From NCBI GenBank assembly GCA_903884005.1, contig CAISDA010000044.1:1-64000 (forward strand): a stretch of 64,000 nt of DNA, read 5' to 3'. Numbering within the stretch: position 1 is the first letter of the stretch; each line of letters begins with the position of its first letter. The DNA comes from an uncultured Ignavibacteriota bacterium (GTDB lineage: Bacteria; Bacteroidota; Ignavibacteria; UBA10030; UBA8401). The notes under the pieces are model-generated. The model had not been told where the DNA came from and searched no databases. It saw only the letters and a program-made list of their open reading frames with translations. A program made the position numbers and the translations under genes. Below, piece by piece: positions 44,417 through 54,325 of the stretch.

Positions 44417-46606
44417 ATGATTCAACCGATCTATCAAAAAAAGCTCGATGATCTGCTGGCTGTCTGCCGTATCAACCTTCGCACCGTCAACGAAGATTTG
44501 ATCGCGCGCGCATTCGAGTTCAGTCTCGAAGCGCACAAGCACGACATACGCGATTCCGGCGAACCGTACTTCAATCATCCGTACGAAGTCGCCATGGTCG
44601 TCGCCAAAGAGATCGCGCTGGACGACATCTCCGTTGCCTGCGCTCTGCTGCACGATGTCGCCGAAGATACCGAGTTCACCATCAAGGACATCCGCGCCGA
44701 GTTCGGCGATACGATCGCCGGGATCGTCGACGGCGCGACGAAAATCAGCGATATCTTCCGCAGCCATGAAATAACGCAGGCCGAGAATTACCGCAAACTG
44801 CTCCTGTCCATGGTGAACGACATCCGCGTCATGATCATGAAATTTGCGGACCGTCTGCACAATATGCGCACGCTCGAATATCTGCCGCCCGACCGGCAGC
44901 AGCGCATCGCCAAGGAAACATTCGACATCTATGCGCCGTTCGCCCACCGCTTCGGGCTGGCGAAGATCAAATGGGAACTGGAAGACCTCGCGTTCAAATA
45001 CCTTCAGCGAAAGGAATATGAAGAGATCGCCCACGCCCTGAATTCGAAACGGCGCGAACGCGAACAGTATATCAGGCGGTTCATCGTTCCGATCGAGCAT
45101 CGTCTCGGCGCCGAAAAGATCAAGTTCGAGATCGAAGGCAGGCCGAAGCACATCTTCAGTATTTACAATAAAATGGTGAAGCGCGGCAAGCCGCTCGATG
45201 AAATTTACGATATGTTCGCCGTCCGCATCATCCTGCTCACCGAGGATAACAACGAATGCTTCACCGTCTACGGCATCATTTCGGAGATCTATAAGCCGAT
45301 CCCGGAACGCTTCAAGAATTACATCTCCATTCCTAAAAAGAACGGATACCAATCCCTGCACACGACGGTCGTGGGCCCCGAAGGCAAAATGGTGGAAGTG
45401 CAGATCCGCACGCGCGGCATGCACGACGTGGCCGAGCGCGGCGTTGCGGCGCACTGGCTCTATAAGGAGGACGATTCGGCGCCGACGGTGGACTCCGATA
45501 TCGAAAGCTGGGTGAATTGGGTCCGTGAGATCTTCGAACAAAAATCGGGCGATGAAGCGGCCAAGGAACTCACGGAGAGTTTCAAAGTCGCGCTCTATCA
45601 GGATGAGATTTACGTCTTCACGCCGAAGGGGGACCTGAAGATCCTGCCGAAAGGGGCGACGCCGATCGATTTCGCATTCGAGATCCATTCGAATGTCGGA
45701 CAGCATACGATCGGCGCCAAAGTGAACGGCCGCATCACGCCGCTCAATACGATCCTGCAAAGCGGCGACCAGGTCGAGGTTCTGACGTCGAAAAAACAAA
45801 CCCCCAATCTCGACTGGGAAAAAATTGCGATCACGCACAAGGCCAAAGCGCACATTCGGCGATGGGCCAAAGAAGAAATGCGCGAGAAGATCGACCAGGG
45901 CCATGAACTCTGGGACAAGAAAATCAAAAAAGCGAAGATCCACATCAACGACGATGAACTGACAAAGTTCGTGCACGGCCAGAAGATCGATAACACGCAG
46001 ATGTTTTACCTCGCCATCGCCAACGAGGAGATCAATCCCGACAAAATGATCGACCTCATGACGAGGGCCATCAATCCGTCCGAACCGCCAAGGGAAGCGC
46101 CGGATGCCCCCGCGAAAATGTTCACGAAATTCGTGGAAACGGCCCGCGGCATCACCAGCGGCATCACGCTCTTCGGTTCGAACGACAATTTCATGCATAA
46201 GTACGCAAAGTGCTGCAATCCCATACCGGGCGACGAGATCACGGGATTCATCACGGTGGGCGAGGGCATTAAGATACACAGGAAAAATTGCCACAACATA
46301 CAGGCGATGCGGGCGCACGGCGATGCGCGAATTGTCGAAGTGCAGTGGCCGTCCACCGGCACCGCCGACTTCATCGCCGGGGTCAAACTCTCGGGGCACG
46401 ACAGGTCGGGGCTCCTGAACGACATCACGCAGACCATTTCGGGATTCAATAATACGAATATCCGCAGCGTCTCCATCAACACGAAGGATACGATGTTCGA
46501 CGGCAATTTCATTCTCTGGGTGAAGGATATCGCACACCTCAACGCGATCATGGACAAATTGAAGAAAGTCAAAGGGATCACCAAAATTGAACGATTCGAA
46601 GAGTGA
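44417..46606 (+). CDS. bifunctional (p)ppGpp synthetase/hydrolase (Rel/SpoT family)
   Basis: A 729-residue stringent-response enzyme. The HD hydrolase domain is intact (FNHPYEVAMVV, then HDVAEDT at 79-85). The synthetase domain contains HIFSIYNKM, DEIYDMFAVRII and GYQSLHTTV at about 240-320. TGS (about 395-455, YVFTPKGDLKILPKGATPID), a Cys-rich CC domain (KCCNPIPGDEI near 597) and a C-terminal ACT domain (about 650-729) complete the long-RSH layout. Both activities should be present, so it is probably the main ppGpp enzyme of the cell. It overlaps the ruvX gene by 20 bases. Confidence 0.95.
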   Translation: MIQPIYQKKLDDLLAVCRINLRTVNEDLIARAFEFSLEAHKHDIRDSGEPYFNHPYEVAMVVAKEIALDDISVACALLHDVAEDTEFTIKDIRAEFGDTIAGIVDGATKISDIFRSHEITQAENYRKLLLSMVNDIRVMIMKFADRLHNMRTLEYLPPDRQQRIAKETFDIYAPFAHRFGLAKIKWELEDLAFKYLQRKEYEEIAHALNSKRREREQYIRRFIVPIEHRLGAEKIKFEIEGRPKHIFSIYNKMVKRGKPLDEIYDMFAVRIILLTEDNNECFTVYGIISEIYKPIPERFKNYISIPKKNGYQSLHTTVVGPEGKMVEVQIRTRGMHDVAERGVAAHWLYKEDDSAPTVDSDIESWVNWVREIFEQKSGDEAAKELTESFKVALYQDEIYVFTPKGDLKILPKGATPIDFAFEIHSNVGQHTIGAKVNGRITPLNTILQSGDQVEVLTSKKQTPNLDWEKIAITHKAKAHIRRWAKEEMREKIDQGHELWDKKIKKAKIHINDDELTKFVHGQKIDNTQMFYLAIANEEINPDKMIDLMTRAINPSEPPREAPDAPAKMFTKFVETARGITSGITLFGSNDNFMHKYAKCCNPIPGDEITGFITVGEGIKIHRKNCHNIQAMRAHGDARIVEVQWPSTGTADFIAGVKLSGHDRSGLLNDITQTISGFNNTNIRSVSINTKDTMFDGNFILWVKDIAHLNAIMDKLKKVKGITKIERFEE

Positions 46607-47039
46607 CGTTCTCACGCGTGTGCTGGGCCTTGATTATGGAAGCGTCCGTATCGGCGTCGCACTGAGCGATCCGTTGAAAATCATCGCACAGGGATACACG
46701 ACAATAGACAACACGTCTCGGTTCTTCGAGCAGCTTGTGAAGATCATCGCGGAGAAAAATGTGACACTCATCGTCGTCGGGCTCCCGCTGACGCTGAAAG
46801 GGGAGCGGGGAATCAAGAGCGATGAGGTCGATGATTTTATCGTGAAGCTGAAAATGAACACCCCGCTTGATGTCGTGCAATGGGACGAGCGGTTCACATC
46901 CAAGAGCGCCCAGCAATCCATCATCGCCATGGGCACGAAGAAAATGAAGCGCCGCGATAAGGGGAAGATCGACGAAGTTGCCGCAGCGATCATGCTGCAG
47001 GGATTTTTAGACCAGACGAAACGTTCACTCTGCTGCTGA
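46587..47039 (+). CDS. ruvX: Holliday junction resolvase-like / pre-16S rRNA nuclease YqgF
   Basis: A 150-residue RNase H-fold protein. LGLDYGSVRIGVALSD carries the first catalytic Asp, VVGLPLTLKGERG the conserved loop, WDERFTSKSAQ the second acidic site and DEVAAAIMLQGFL the third. In E. coli this family trims the 5' end of 16S rRNA. The start lies inside the 3' end of the rel/spoT gene (20-base overlap), and mtgA follows after one base, so the three genes form a compact unit. Confidence 0.92.
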   Translation: MNDSKSDVLTRVLGLDYGSVRIGVALSDPLKIIAQGYTTIDNTSRFFEQLVKIIAEKNVTLIVVGLPLTLKGERGIKSDEVDDFIVKLKMNTPLDVVQWDERFTSKSAQQSIIAMGTKKMKRRDKGKIDEVAAAIMLQGFLDQTKRSLCC

Positions 47040-47040
47040 T

Positions 47041-47769
47041 ATGGAATCCACATTGATCGTTCATCGCGCAACCGCCTGGGTGCGGTCACATAAGGCCGCA
47101 TCGGTCGGGTACGCCTTCCTCCTGCTGTTCCTGTCTCAATACGTGATGCTTCCCAACAACAGCCTGCAGGACCTCCGGAAAGAGAATCCCGGTGTGACGG
47201 CGTTGATGAAACAGCGCATCGATGAAGCCGATGAGGCGGGAAAAAAATTCTCGCTCTCGCAGTCATGGGTGCCGCTGTCGAAAATCTCGCCGCACCTCGT
47301 GCACGCGGTGATCACGTCGGAGGACGGCACGTTTTACGAACATGCGGGGATCGACTGGTATGAACTCGAAGAGTCGATAGAAAAAAATATGGAGAAGGGC
47401 AAGCCTGCCCGGGGCGGCAGCACCATCACGCAGCAGCTTTCGAAGAATCTGTTCTTTTCGACATCCAAGAGCTACGGGCGCAAGGCGAAGGAACTGATCG
47501 TGGCGCTCCGTATGGAGCGCCAGCTCTCGAAGAAGCGCATCCTTGAAATTTACCTGAACATCATCGAATGGGGCGATGGAGTCTTCGGGGCCGAAGCGGC
47601 AGCGCGCAAATATTTCGGCAAGCCGGCATCGCTCCTGTCGCGCGAAGAGGCGGCGCGCATGGCTGCCGTCATCCCCAGTCCGCTCAAACATGCACCCAAC
47701 GCCGGATCGCCGTACGTCCTTCGACGGTCCTCGCTCATTCTCAACCGCATGGGCTCTCGCGGGTACTGA
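47041..47769 (+). CDS. mtgA: monofunctional biosynthetic peptidoglycan transglycosylase (GT51)
   Basis: A 242-residue inner-membrane-anchored enzyme that polymerises lipid II into glycan strands. A single N-terminal helix (about 24-40) is followed by the GT51 domain. ITSEDGTFYEHAG holds the catalytic Glu, GGSTITQQLSKNLF is the second signature and ILEIYLNIIEWGDGVFG the third. No transpeptidase domain is present, and the length fits MtgA. It starts one base after ruvX. Confidence 0.93.
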   Translation: MESTLIVHRATAWVRSHKAASVGYAFLLLFLSQYVMLPNNSLQDLRKENPGVTALMKQRIDEADEAGKKFSLSQSWVPLSKISPHLVHAVITSEDGTFYEHAGIDWYELEESIEKNMEKGKPARGGSTITQQLSKNLFFSTSKSYGRKAKELIVALRMERQLSKKRILEIYLNIIEWGDGVFGAEAAARKYFGKPASLLSREEAARMAAVIPSPLKHAPNAGSPYVLRRSSLILNRMGSRGY

Positions 47770-47943
47770 GAGGCCGGGGGCCCGATGCAGATTTCGAAAA
47801 AGGCCCGACATAGTAATACCTTAGCATATATAACTTTAATTGTCGTATATTCCATCCTCGTTGCACGTATCGGTTGGTTGCAGATGCTCGACGATACCCC
47901 TCAATGAAGAGAAAAAGAACGCTCGTCGGATCAGGAGACTATC

Positions 47944-50643
47944 ATGACAGCAAGAAAAATTACCCCATCGAAAGCCGCCGCAATAACTCACGCCGCAAAG
48001 CCCGACCCGAAAAAGCATCGTGCGGTGCAAATACCTGCAGCGAAAACATCTTCAGCGAAGGCGCCCGCGGCAAAGGCGGCCCGCGTTCCACACGGTCAAG
48101 ATTTCCCCATCGTCGGCATCGGCGCTTCGGCAGGCGGGCTTGAGGCATTGGAGCTGTTCTTTTCACATATGCCAAAAGGCAACGGCATGGCATTCGTTGT
48201 CATTCAACACCTCGATCCGAACCACGCCGGCATTATGCCCGAACTGTTGCAGCGGATCACGAGCATGAAGGTGAATCAGGCGACAGACCGGCTTCAGGTG
48301 CTGCCGGACTGCGTGTATGTGATACCGCCCAACAAAAGCCTGTCGCTTCTAAATGGCGCACTGCACTTGTTCGACCCCGTCGAGTCGCGCGGCCTGCGCC
48401 TGCCTATCGATATTTTTTTCCGTTCATTGGCCGACGACAGACAGGAAAAAAGCATCGGCATCATCCTCTCGGGCATGGGCTCCGATGGCAGTTTGGGTAT
48501 CAAAGCCATCAAAGAAAAGAATGGCGTGGTCGTAGTGCAGGATCCCGCCACTGCCAAATACGACGGCATGCCGCGCAGCGCCGCCGCCGCCGTCATTGCG
48601 GACATCGTGGCGCCTGCAGAGGAATTGCCCGCCCAACTGATCGCCTTCATGAAGTATAGCCCGGTGATGAAGCCGGATCCGTACAACGATGAAAAAAATA
48701 AAAGCAACCTCGACAAGATCATCATACTCTTGCGCGAACATTCGGGCCACGATTTTTCCTTGTATAAAAAGAAAATATTGTTCCGCCGCATCGAACGGCG
48801 GAAGGGGATTCACCAAATAGACAAGATACAAAGTTATGTCCGTTTGCTGCAGGAAAATCCGCAGGAGATAGAGATACTCTACAAAGAACTGCTGATCGGC
48901 GTGACGAGCTTTTTCCGCGATGGGGCCGTGTGGGAAAAACTCAAGGAGCACGTGTTCCCGGCATTGATGGAGCAATTGCCCGATGGATATATACTGCGCG
49001 CATGGGTGACCGGCTGCTCGACCGGCGAGGAAGCGTATTCGCTGGCCATCGTGTTCAGAGAAGTGCTCGAAAAAATCGACCAGTACAAAAAATTATCGAT
49101 GCAAATATTCGGCACCGATCTCGACAAGGATGCCATAGACAAGGCGCGCAAAGGTTCTTTTCTCGCAAACATTGCCGCCGATATCTCGCCCCAGCGGTTG
49201 AACCGCTTTTTTACCCCTGAAGGAGATGGCTACCGGGTGAATAGCACCATCCGCGAAATGGTGGTGTTCGCTCCGCAGAATCTCATTAAAGACCCCCCCT
49301 TCACTAAGCTCGACATTCTGTCGTGCCGCAATATGCTGATTTACATGGAGCCAGAATTACAAAAAAATTTGATGACGCTGTTTCATTACAGTCTTAATCC
49401 CGGCGGTGTCATGTTCCTTGGCACCGCAGAAACTCTGGGGTCGCAAAAAGAAGGGTTCGATGAGGTTGATGGCAAACTAAAAATATTTAAACGATCGCGA
49501 ACAACAATGGCGGCCGATCTCATTAATTTTCCAAGTTCCTTTTATCACAAGGGAGAGCCTAAAACAATAAAGACTCCGCTTCAGACTGTTGAAAACATAC
49601 AGACCCTTGCCGATCAGGTGTTGCTCCAGCGCTTCGCCCCCGCGAGCGTACTTGTCAACGACAAAGGCGACATCCTCTACATTACAGGCCGCACCGGAAA
49701 ATACATTGAGCCTGCTGCCGGCAAAGCGAACTGGAACATCTATGCCATGGCGCGCGAAGAATTGCGGCACGAACTCCCGGGCGCATTCCGCAAGGCGATG
49801 CAAAACTTCGATCCTGTCATCGTTCACAATGTGAAAGTTGAAACCAACGAGGGCATTCAGTATGTGGATGTTACCGTTCAACGCATCGACAGCCCCGCTT
49901 CGATCAGAAACACGGTGATGATCGTCTTTGCCGCGGTCCCGGAAGTGAGTGACCAGGATCGGGGCGGCCCGAACACAGAAAAACAGCGTGTCGCCGGCCA
50001 CCATAAAAAATTGGAGGCCGAACTGCAGCGAAGCTATGAAGACCTGCAAAGCACAAGGGAGGAAATGCAGACATCGCAGGAAGAGCTCAAATCGACGAAC
50101 GAGGAACTGCAATCGACCAACGAAGAACTGCAATCGACCAACGAGGAACTCACAACATCCAAGGAGGAGATGCAGAGCCTGAATGAGGAACTGCAAACGG
50201 TGAACGTCGAATTGCAAAGCAAGGTGAGCGATTACGTCCGGGCGAATGACGACATGAAAAACCTGCTCAACAGCACCGAGATCGCCACGCTGTTCCTCGA
50301 CAAGGATTTGAACATCCGCAGATTCACAGACGAGTTGACGAAATTATTTAAATTACGCACCGCCGATATCGGCAGGCCGTTTACCGACCTGGTTTCGGAA
50401 TTGGAGTATCCCGACATTGAAAACCATGCACGGCAGGTGATCAAGACCCTGATATCGCAGGAAAATGCGATTACAACATACGACGCCAAGTGGTATACCG
50501 TGAGGATCATGCCGTATCGAACGCTCGACGACCGCATCGACGGATTGGTCATTACGTTTACTGATATATCGATAGCCAAGAATTTAGAGTCGGAATTGAA
50601 AAGGGCCAATGAGGCGCTTCGGATGAATAAGAGCGATCTCTGA
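47944..50643 (+). CDS. CheB-CheR-PAS fusion protein without a kinase domain
   Basis: An 899-residue cytoplasmic signalling protein. A basic, Ala/Lys-rich N-terminal tail (1-50) is followed by a CheB methylesterase domain (about 54-232) with its catalytic set (GIGASAGG Ser, QHLDPNH His, GMGSDG Asp). CheR methyltransferase follows (about 258-519) with VTGCSTGEEAYSLA and SCRNMLIYM, then a linker/PAS-like region. A coiled coil (about 688-770) contains three exact STNEELQ-type heptads, and a final PAS domain lies at about 772-880. The related proteins I know often continue into a histidine kinase; here the protein stops, and a separate hybrid kinase gene follows after 53 bases. Substrate receptors are not encoded nearby. 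Confidence 0.92.
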   Translation: MTARKITPSKAAAITHAAKPDPKKHRAVQIPAAKTSSAKAPAAKAARVPHGQDFPIVGIGASAGGLEALELFFSHMPKGNGMAFVVIQHLDPNHAGIMPELLQRITSMKVNQATDRLQVLPDCVYVIPPNKSLSLLNGALHLFDPVESRGLRLPIDIFFRSLADDRQEKSIGIILSGMGSDGSLGIKAIKEKNGVVVVQDPATAKYDGMPRSAAAAVIADIVAPAEELPAQLIAFMKYSPVMKPDPYNDEKNKSNLDKIIILLREHSGHDFSLYKKKILFRRIERRKGIHQIDKIQSYVRLLQENPQEIEILYKELLIGVTSFFRDGAVWEKLKEHVFPALMEQLPDGYILRAWVTGCSTGEEAYSLAIVFREVLEKIDQYKKLSMQIFGTDLDKDAIDKARKGSFLANIAADISPQRLNRFFTPEGDGYRVNSTIREMVVFAPQNLIKDPPFTKLDILSCRNMLIYMEPELQKNLMTLFHYSLNPGGVMFLGTAETLGSQKEGFDEVDGKLKIFKRSRTTMAADLINFPSSFYHKGEPKTIKTPLQTVENIQTLADQVLLQRFAPASVLVNDKGDILYITGRTGKYIEPAAGKANWNIYAMAREELRHELPGAFRKAMQNFDPVIVHNVKVETNEGIQYVDVTVQRIDSPASIRNTVMIVFAAVPEVSDQDRGGPNTEKQRVAGHHKKLEAELQRSYEDLQSTREEMQTSQEELKSTNEELQSTNEELQSTNEELTTSKEEMQSLNEELQTVNVELQSKVSDYVRANDDMKNLLNSTEIATLFLDKDLNIRRFTDELTKLFKLRTADIGRPFTDLVSELEYPDIENHARQVIKTLISQENAITTYDAKWYTVRIMPYRTLDDRIDGLVITFTDISIAKNLESELKRANEALRMNKSDL
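50092..50151 (+). repeat. tandem 21-base repeats encoding STNEELQ heptads
   Basis: Three near-identical 21-base units begin at 50092, 50113 and 50134 and encode the coiled coil of the CheB-CheR-PAS protein. The units differ only at third codon positions, so they could change number by slippage, lengthening or shortening the coil by one heptad. Confidence 0.85.
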
Positions 50644-50696
50644 CGCACCTCAATAATTCATGCCGGTCTCACATGGATGCATAACAAAATGCAATT

Positions 50697-53132
50697 ATGA
50701 AAACCACTGATAACGCATCAGTACCGATGATTCTTCGACATCAGGCGGAAAGCTTGTTGGAAAAAAAATTATCAAAGACCGCTTCACACCTCTCGGAAAC
50801 CGAGACGATGAAATTTATGCACGAACTCGAGGTGCACCAGATCGAGCTCGTCTTGCAGAATGAAGAACTCATGCTGGAAAAAATCTCCACACAGGCTGCC
50901 ATTGACTTGTTCGATTATGCGCCTTCAGGGTATTTTGCACTGTCAAGAAACGGTGAGATCATTCGGTTGAACATTGGCGGGTCGCACCTGCTTGGCAAGG
51001 AACGTTCGCGTTTGCTGAACAGCCTGTTCGGTTTTTTTGTTGCCGAAAATTCAAAGCCGGTCTTCAATCTCTTCCTGGAGCGTGTATTTACCGGCAAAGT
51101 CAAAGAGACCTCTGAGGTTGCCATAACTGCGGAGGGCAACGCTCCGAAATTTGTTCACCTGGCCGGTATCGTTTCCGAAAACAGCGGCCAGTGTCTCATC
51201 GCGGCAACTGATATCACCGAGCGCAAACAGATGGAGATGGAGGTACAGGATGCCAGGGAATATGCGGAAAGCATTGTGGAAACAATGCGTGAACCCCTCG
51301 TGGTGCTGAGCGCTGACCTGACAATTCTTACGGTCAATCGCAGTTTCTATGAAACATTCGCCGTAACACCCGCGGAAACGATCGGGAAATTTATTTACGA
51401 TCTCGGTAACGGGCAATGGAACATTCCCAGGCTGCGAGTGCTTTTAGAAGAGATACTTCCTCACGACACCATGCTCAACGGCTATGAAGTCGAACATGAT
51501 TTTCTCCATATCGGCCGAAAGGTGCTTCTGCTCAACGCTCGGGAGATCTTCAGAAAAAAAATCGGCTCGCACATTATCCTCTTGTCCATTGAGGACATTA
51601 CGGAACGGAAGCGGTCTGAGCGACTTCAGGCGCAGGAAAGCGAACGCATTTCTGTCACGCTCCGGAGTATCGGCGACGGCGTGATCACGACCGATATTAA
51701 CGGCACGATCGTGATGCTTAATAGATCGGCCGAGAAAATGACGGAATGGAAAACAGCCGATGCTGCCGGACGGCCTCTTTCGGACGTTTTTGTTATTATC
51801 AACGATCTCACACGCGAGACATGTAAAAATCCCGTTGAAGACGTGCTGACCTCCCGGGGTATCATCGAATTGGCCAACAACACATGTTTGATTTCAAAAA
51901 ACGGGCTCGAGACCCTCATCGCCGACTCTGCCGCACCCATTTATGACATCCAGAGCCGGATCATCGGCGTTGTTCTTGTGTTCCGGGACATTACGAAGGA
52001 AAAAAAAATAAGTGATTCCATGCAGCAAATGCAGAAGCTGGAATCGCTCGGGGTCTTGGCAGGAGGCATCGCTCATGATTTCAACAATATGTTCGCCGGG
52101 ATATTCGGGTATTTGGACCTGGCAAAAGAAAGCGCCGCTCTGCACAAAACGGATAAGATAGTGAATTACCTGGACAAAGCCTTTGGTGTATTCGATCGTG
52201 CTAAAGGGCTCACACATCAACTGCTCACATTCTCAAAAGGCGGTGCTCCGGTCCGTAAAACGATCCTGATGGCGCCGCTCATTCAGCATAGTGCGATCTT
52301 CGCCCTGAGCGGGTCTAATGCGTCCTGTCGCTTTGACCTGGCAGACAATTTGTGGCTATGCAATTGCGACGAAAACCAGATCGGTCAGGCCATAGACAAT
52401 ATTGTCATCAACGCGAAACAGGCGATGCCGATGGGCGGGAAAATTGTCATCACCGCCATCAACGTCAGGGAAGTCCTTGGCCATGCGGGAAGGTTTGTCC
52501 GAATATCGATAAAAGACGAGGGTATGGGCATGACCCAAGAAGTCCTCTCAAAAATATTTGACCCGTTCTTCACCGCCAAACCAACAGGTCATGGACTCGG
52601 ACTCGCCACGGTCTTTTCGATCATACAACGGCATGACGGCTGGGTCGATGTGGAATCAACACCCGGCATCGGTACGATGTTCCATATGTTTATTCCCGCA
52701 TCAGAGAAAGAAGAAATTCAGGGAACTGCTTACCAAGCGGCGCACCATGAAGGGACCGGGTCAATACTCGTTATGGATGATGAAGAATTTTTGCGGGACA
52801 TCGTTGGCAGCATGTTGGAAAGCATGGGATATACCGTTGCCTGTGCGAAAGACGGACAGGAAGCTCTCGCGCTTTTCATCGATGCGGCGCGGCTGGGGCA
52901 GCCGTTCGTTGCTTCCATACTTGATCTGACGATTCCCGGTGGGATCGGCGGTAAGGAAATTGCAGCAGCAATGAAGAAAATAAATCCGAATTCCACCATC
53001 ATCGCCTCCAGCGGTTATTCCGAAGATCCGGTGATATCGAATCCAACTCAGTATGGATTTACCGACAGGATCATCAAGCCGTATCGGAAAGAAGAGTTGG
53101 CGGAGCTCATGGAGCGGATCATGCAGAGATAG
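50697..53132 (+). CDS. multi-PAS hybrid histidine kinase with C-terminal receiver
   Basis: An 811-residue soluble sensor with no membrane helix. The N-terminal ~65 residues match the helical lead-in common to such kinases (MHELEVHQIELVLQNEEL). Three PAS domains (about 66-180, 185-300, 310-435) carry repeated DITERK-type exits. The HisKA phospho-acceptor lies in GGIAHDFNNMFAGIFGYLDL (near 458), the ATP-binding N-box is DNIVINAKQAM and the G-boxes DEGMGM and GHGLGLATV. A receiver domain (about 690-808) has the phospho-Asp in SILDLTIPGG. It lies 53 bases after the CheB-CheR-PAS gene and is probably its cotranscribed kinase. Confidence 0.92.
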   Translation: MKTTDNASVPMILRHQAESLLEKKLSKTASHLSETETMKFMHELEVHQIELVLQNEELMLEKISTQAAIDLFDYAPSGYFALSRNGEIIRLNIGGSHLLGKERSRLLNSLFGFFVAENSKPVFNLFLERVFTGKVKETSEVAITAEGNAPKFVHLAGIVSENSGQCLIAATDITERKQMEMEVQDAREYAESIVETMREPLVVLSADLTILTVNRSFYETFAVTPAETIGKFIYDLGNGQWNIPRLRVLLEEILPHDTMLNGYEVEHDFLHIGRKVLLLNAREIFRKKIGSHIILLSIEDITERKRSERLQAQESERISVTLRSIGDGVITTDINGTIVMLNRSAEKMTEWKTADAAGRPLSDVFVIINDLTRETCKNPVEDVLTSRGIIELANNTCLISKNGLETLIADSAAPIYDIQSRIIGVVLVFRDITKEKKISDSMQQMQKLESLGVLAGGIAHDFNNMFAGIFGYLDLAKESAALHKTDKIVNYLDKAFGVFDRAKGLTHQLLTFSKGGAPVRKTILMAPLIQHSAIFALSGSNASCRFDLADNLWLCNCDENQIGQAIDNIVINAKQAMPMGGKIVITAINVREVLGHAGRFVRISIKDEGMGMTQEVLSKIFDPFFTAKPTGHGLGLATVFSIIQRHDGWVDVESTPGIGTMFHMFIPASEKEEIQGTAYQAAHHEGTGSILVMDDEEFLRDIVGSMLESMGYTVACAKDGQEALALFIDAARLGQPFVASILDLTIPGGIGGKEIAAAMKKINPNSTIIASSGYSEDPVISNPTQYGFTDRIIKPYRKEELAELMERIMQR

Positions 53133-53240
53133 CTCACGCCGCATCTGTTGCTTTTCACCGCACCAATGGGTAACTTTTCGACTAAGGTTTTGTGCTGTCC
53201 AGGCGAGTGTGCGCGGGCGTGCGGAGCATGAACAATTTTC

Positions 53241-53978
53241 ATGCAGCAAATTACAGGTCATTACCCTATGGGCGACGAACAGATACGGCCCGGTACGTTG
53301 TATATCGTGCCGACTCCGATCGGGAATCTTGAGGATATCACGCTCCGGGCGCTGAAGGTGCTCGGCGGCGTCGACCTTATCGCTGCCGAAGACACACGGA
53401 CAACGAAGATACTGCTCGATCATTATGCGATACAGAAGCCGATGATCAGTTATTTTTCGCATAACGAAACGGTGCGCACGCCGCAGATCATAGACAAGCT
53501 CCTGCAGAACCTGTCGGTCGCCGTTGTCACAGACGCCGGCACGCCCGGTATTTCGGATCCTGCCCATGCCATTATCGCCGCGGCGATCGAGTGCCATATT
53601 CCGATCATTCCGCTGCCCGGCGCGACAGCGTTCATCCCCGCCCTCATTGCCAGCGGGCTGCCCACCCACGCATTCGTCTTCGAAGGGTTCCTTCCGCACA
53701 AAAAAGGAAGACGCACGCGCCTGGCGCTCTTGCGCGATGAATACCGCACCATCGTGCTGTACGAATCGCCGCACAGGATCATCCGCACGCTCGCCGAATT
53801 GGAAGAGGCGCTGGGAGATCGCCGTGCCGTCATCGGGCGGGAACTCACGAAAAAATTCGAGGAATTTCTGCGCGGGACTCTCTCGTCGATACGCTCGACG
53901 CTCGAAGGCCGGGCCATTAAAGGCGAGTTCGTGCTCGTCATAGAAGGCGCCGACCCACGAGCAAAATCCGAAAAATAA
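53241..53978 (+). CDS. rsmI: 16S rRNA (cytidine(1402)-2'-O)-methyltransferase
   Basis: A 245-residue SAM-dependent enzyme of the tetrapyrrole methylase fold. GTLYIVPTPIGNLEDITLRA, AAEDTRTTKILLDHY and TDAGTPGISDP are the RsmI signature blocks. GATAFIPALIASGLP and the region VLYESPHRI follow in the expected order. The start may be ATG 53241 or the Met nine codons later; neither has a clear ribosome site. Confidence 0.95.
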   Translation: MQQITGHYPMGDEQIRPGTLYIVPTPIGNLEDITLRALKVLGGVDLIAAEDTRTTKILLDHYAIQKPMISYFSHNETVRTPQIIDKLLQNLSVAVVTDAGTPGISDPAHAIIAAAIECHIPIIPLPGATAFIPALIASGLPTHAFVFEGFLPHKKGRRTRLALLRDEYRTIVLYESPHRIIRTLAELEEALGDRRAVIGRELTKKFEEFLRGTLSSIRSTLEGRAIKGEFVLVIEGADPRAKSEK

Positions 53979-54053
53979 TGTGTTCCCGAGGGGCATGTAC
54001 GCTCTGTCGCTTCCTGCCGGCGGGAGCCTGCAAGCATGCCTTGTTCGTTCCCG

Positions 54054-54296
54054 TTAAAATTCCGCCGAGTATTTCAGGCCCAGAACCCACGAAAGCTGCA
54101 CAGTCTGCGCCGCAAGTTCGCCCTTGGGCGTTACAAGATACGACAGATCAAGATACGCGCTCCTGGACTGTGTGCATTCAATAAAGATGCCCCTTGCCCC
54201 CGGCAATCGCAAGTTGGCTCGCCTTTTAAATCGAACGCCTGCGCTGCATGCCGCAACTTTTTTGCAGAAGGCAGCGTATGAAGCTGTAACTGCACA
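54054..54296 (-). pseudogene. C-terminal remnant of an outer-membrane barrel protein
   Basis: This is the main content of the 347-base gap between rsmI and the next gene. On the minus strand a frame with no start codon is open for 80 codons and ends at a TAA (54056-54054). Its end, TVQLSWVLGLKYSAEF, alternates polar and apolar residues and finishes in Phe, as the last strand of an outer-membrane barrel does. SRSAYLDLSYLVTPKGELAA before it reads as another strand and loop. The upstream side is lost where the TPR gene begins on the other strand. The rest of the gap (53979-54053) holds only a short GC-rich palindrome near 54013-54030. Family unknown. Confidence 0.4.
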
Positions 54297-54325
54297 TCAA
54301 CGATCGTCACTCACGAAGGTGGATA

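Noticed and set aside
43280-46615. 1111-codon open frame on the minus strand
   Set aside because: It lies wholly opposite upp, the TPR gene and the rel/spoT homologue, which have clear family motifs; its composition is that of an antisense shadow rich in His, Arg and Asp.
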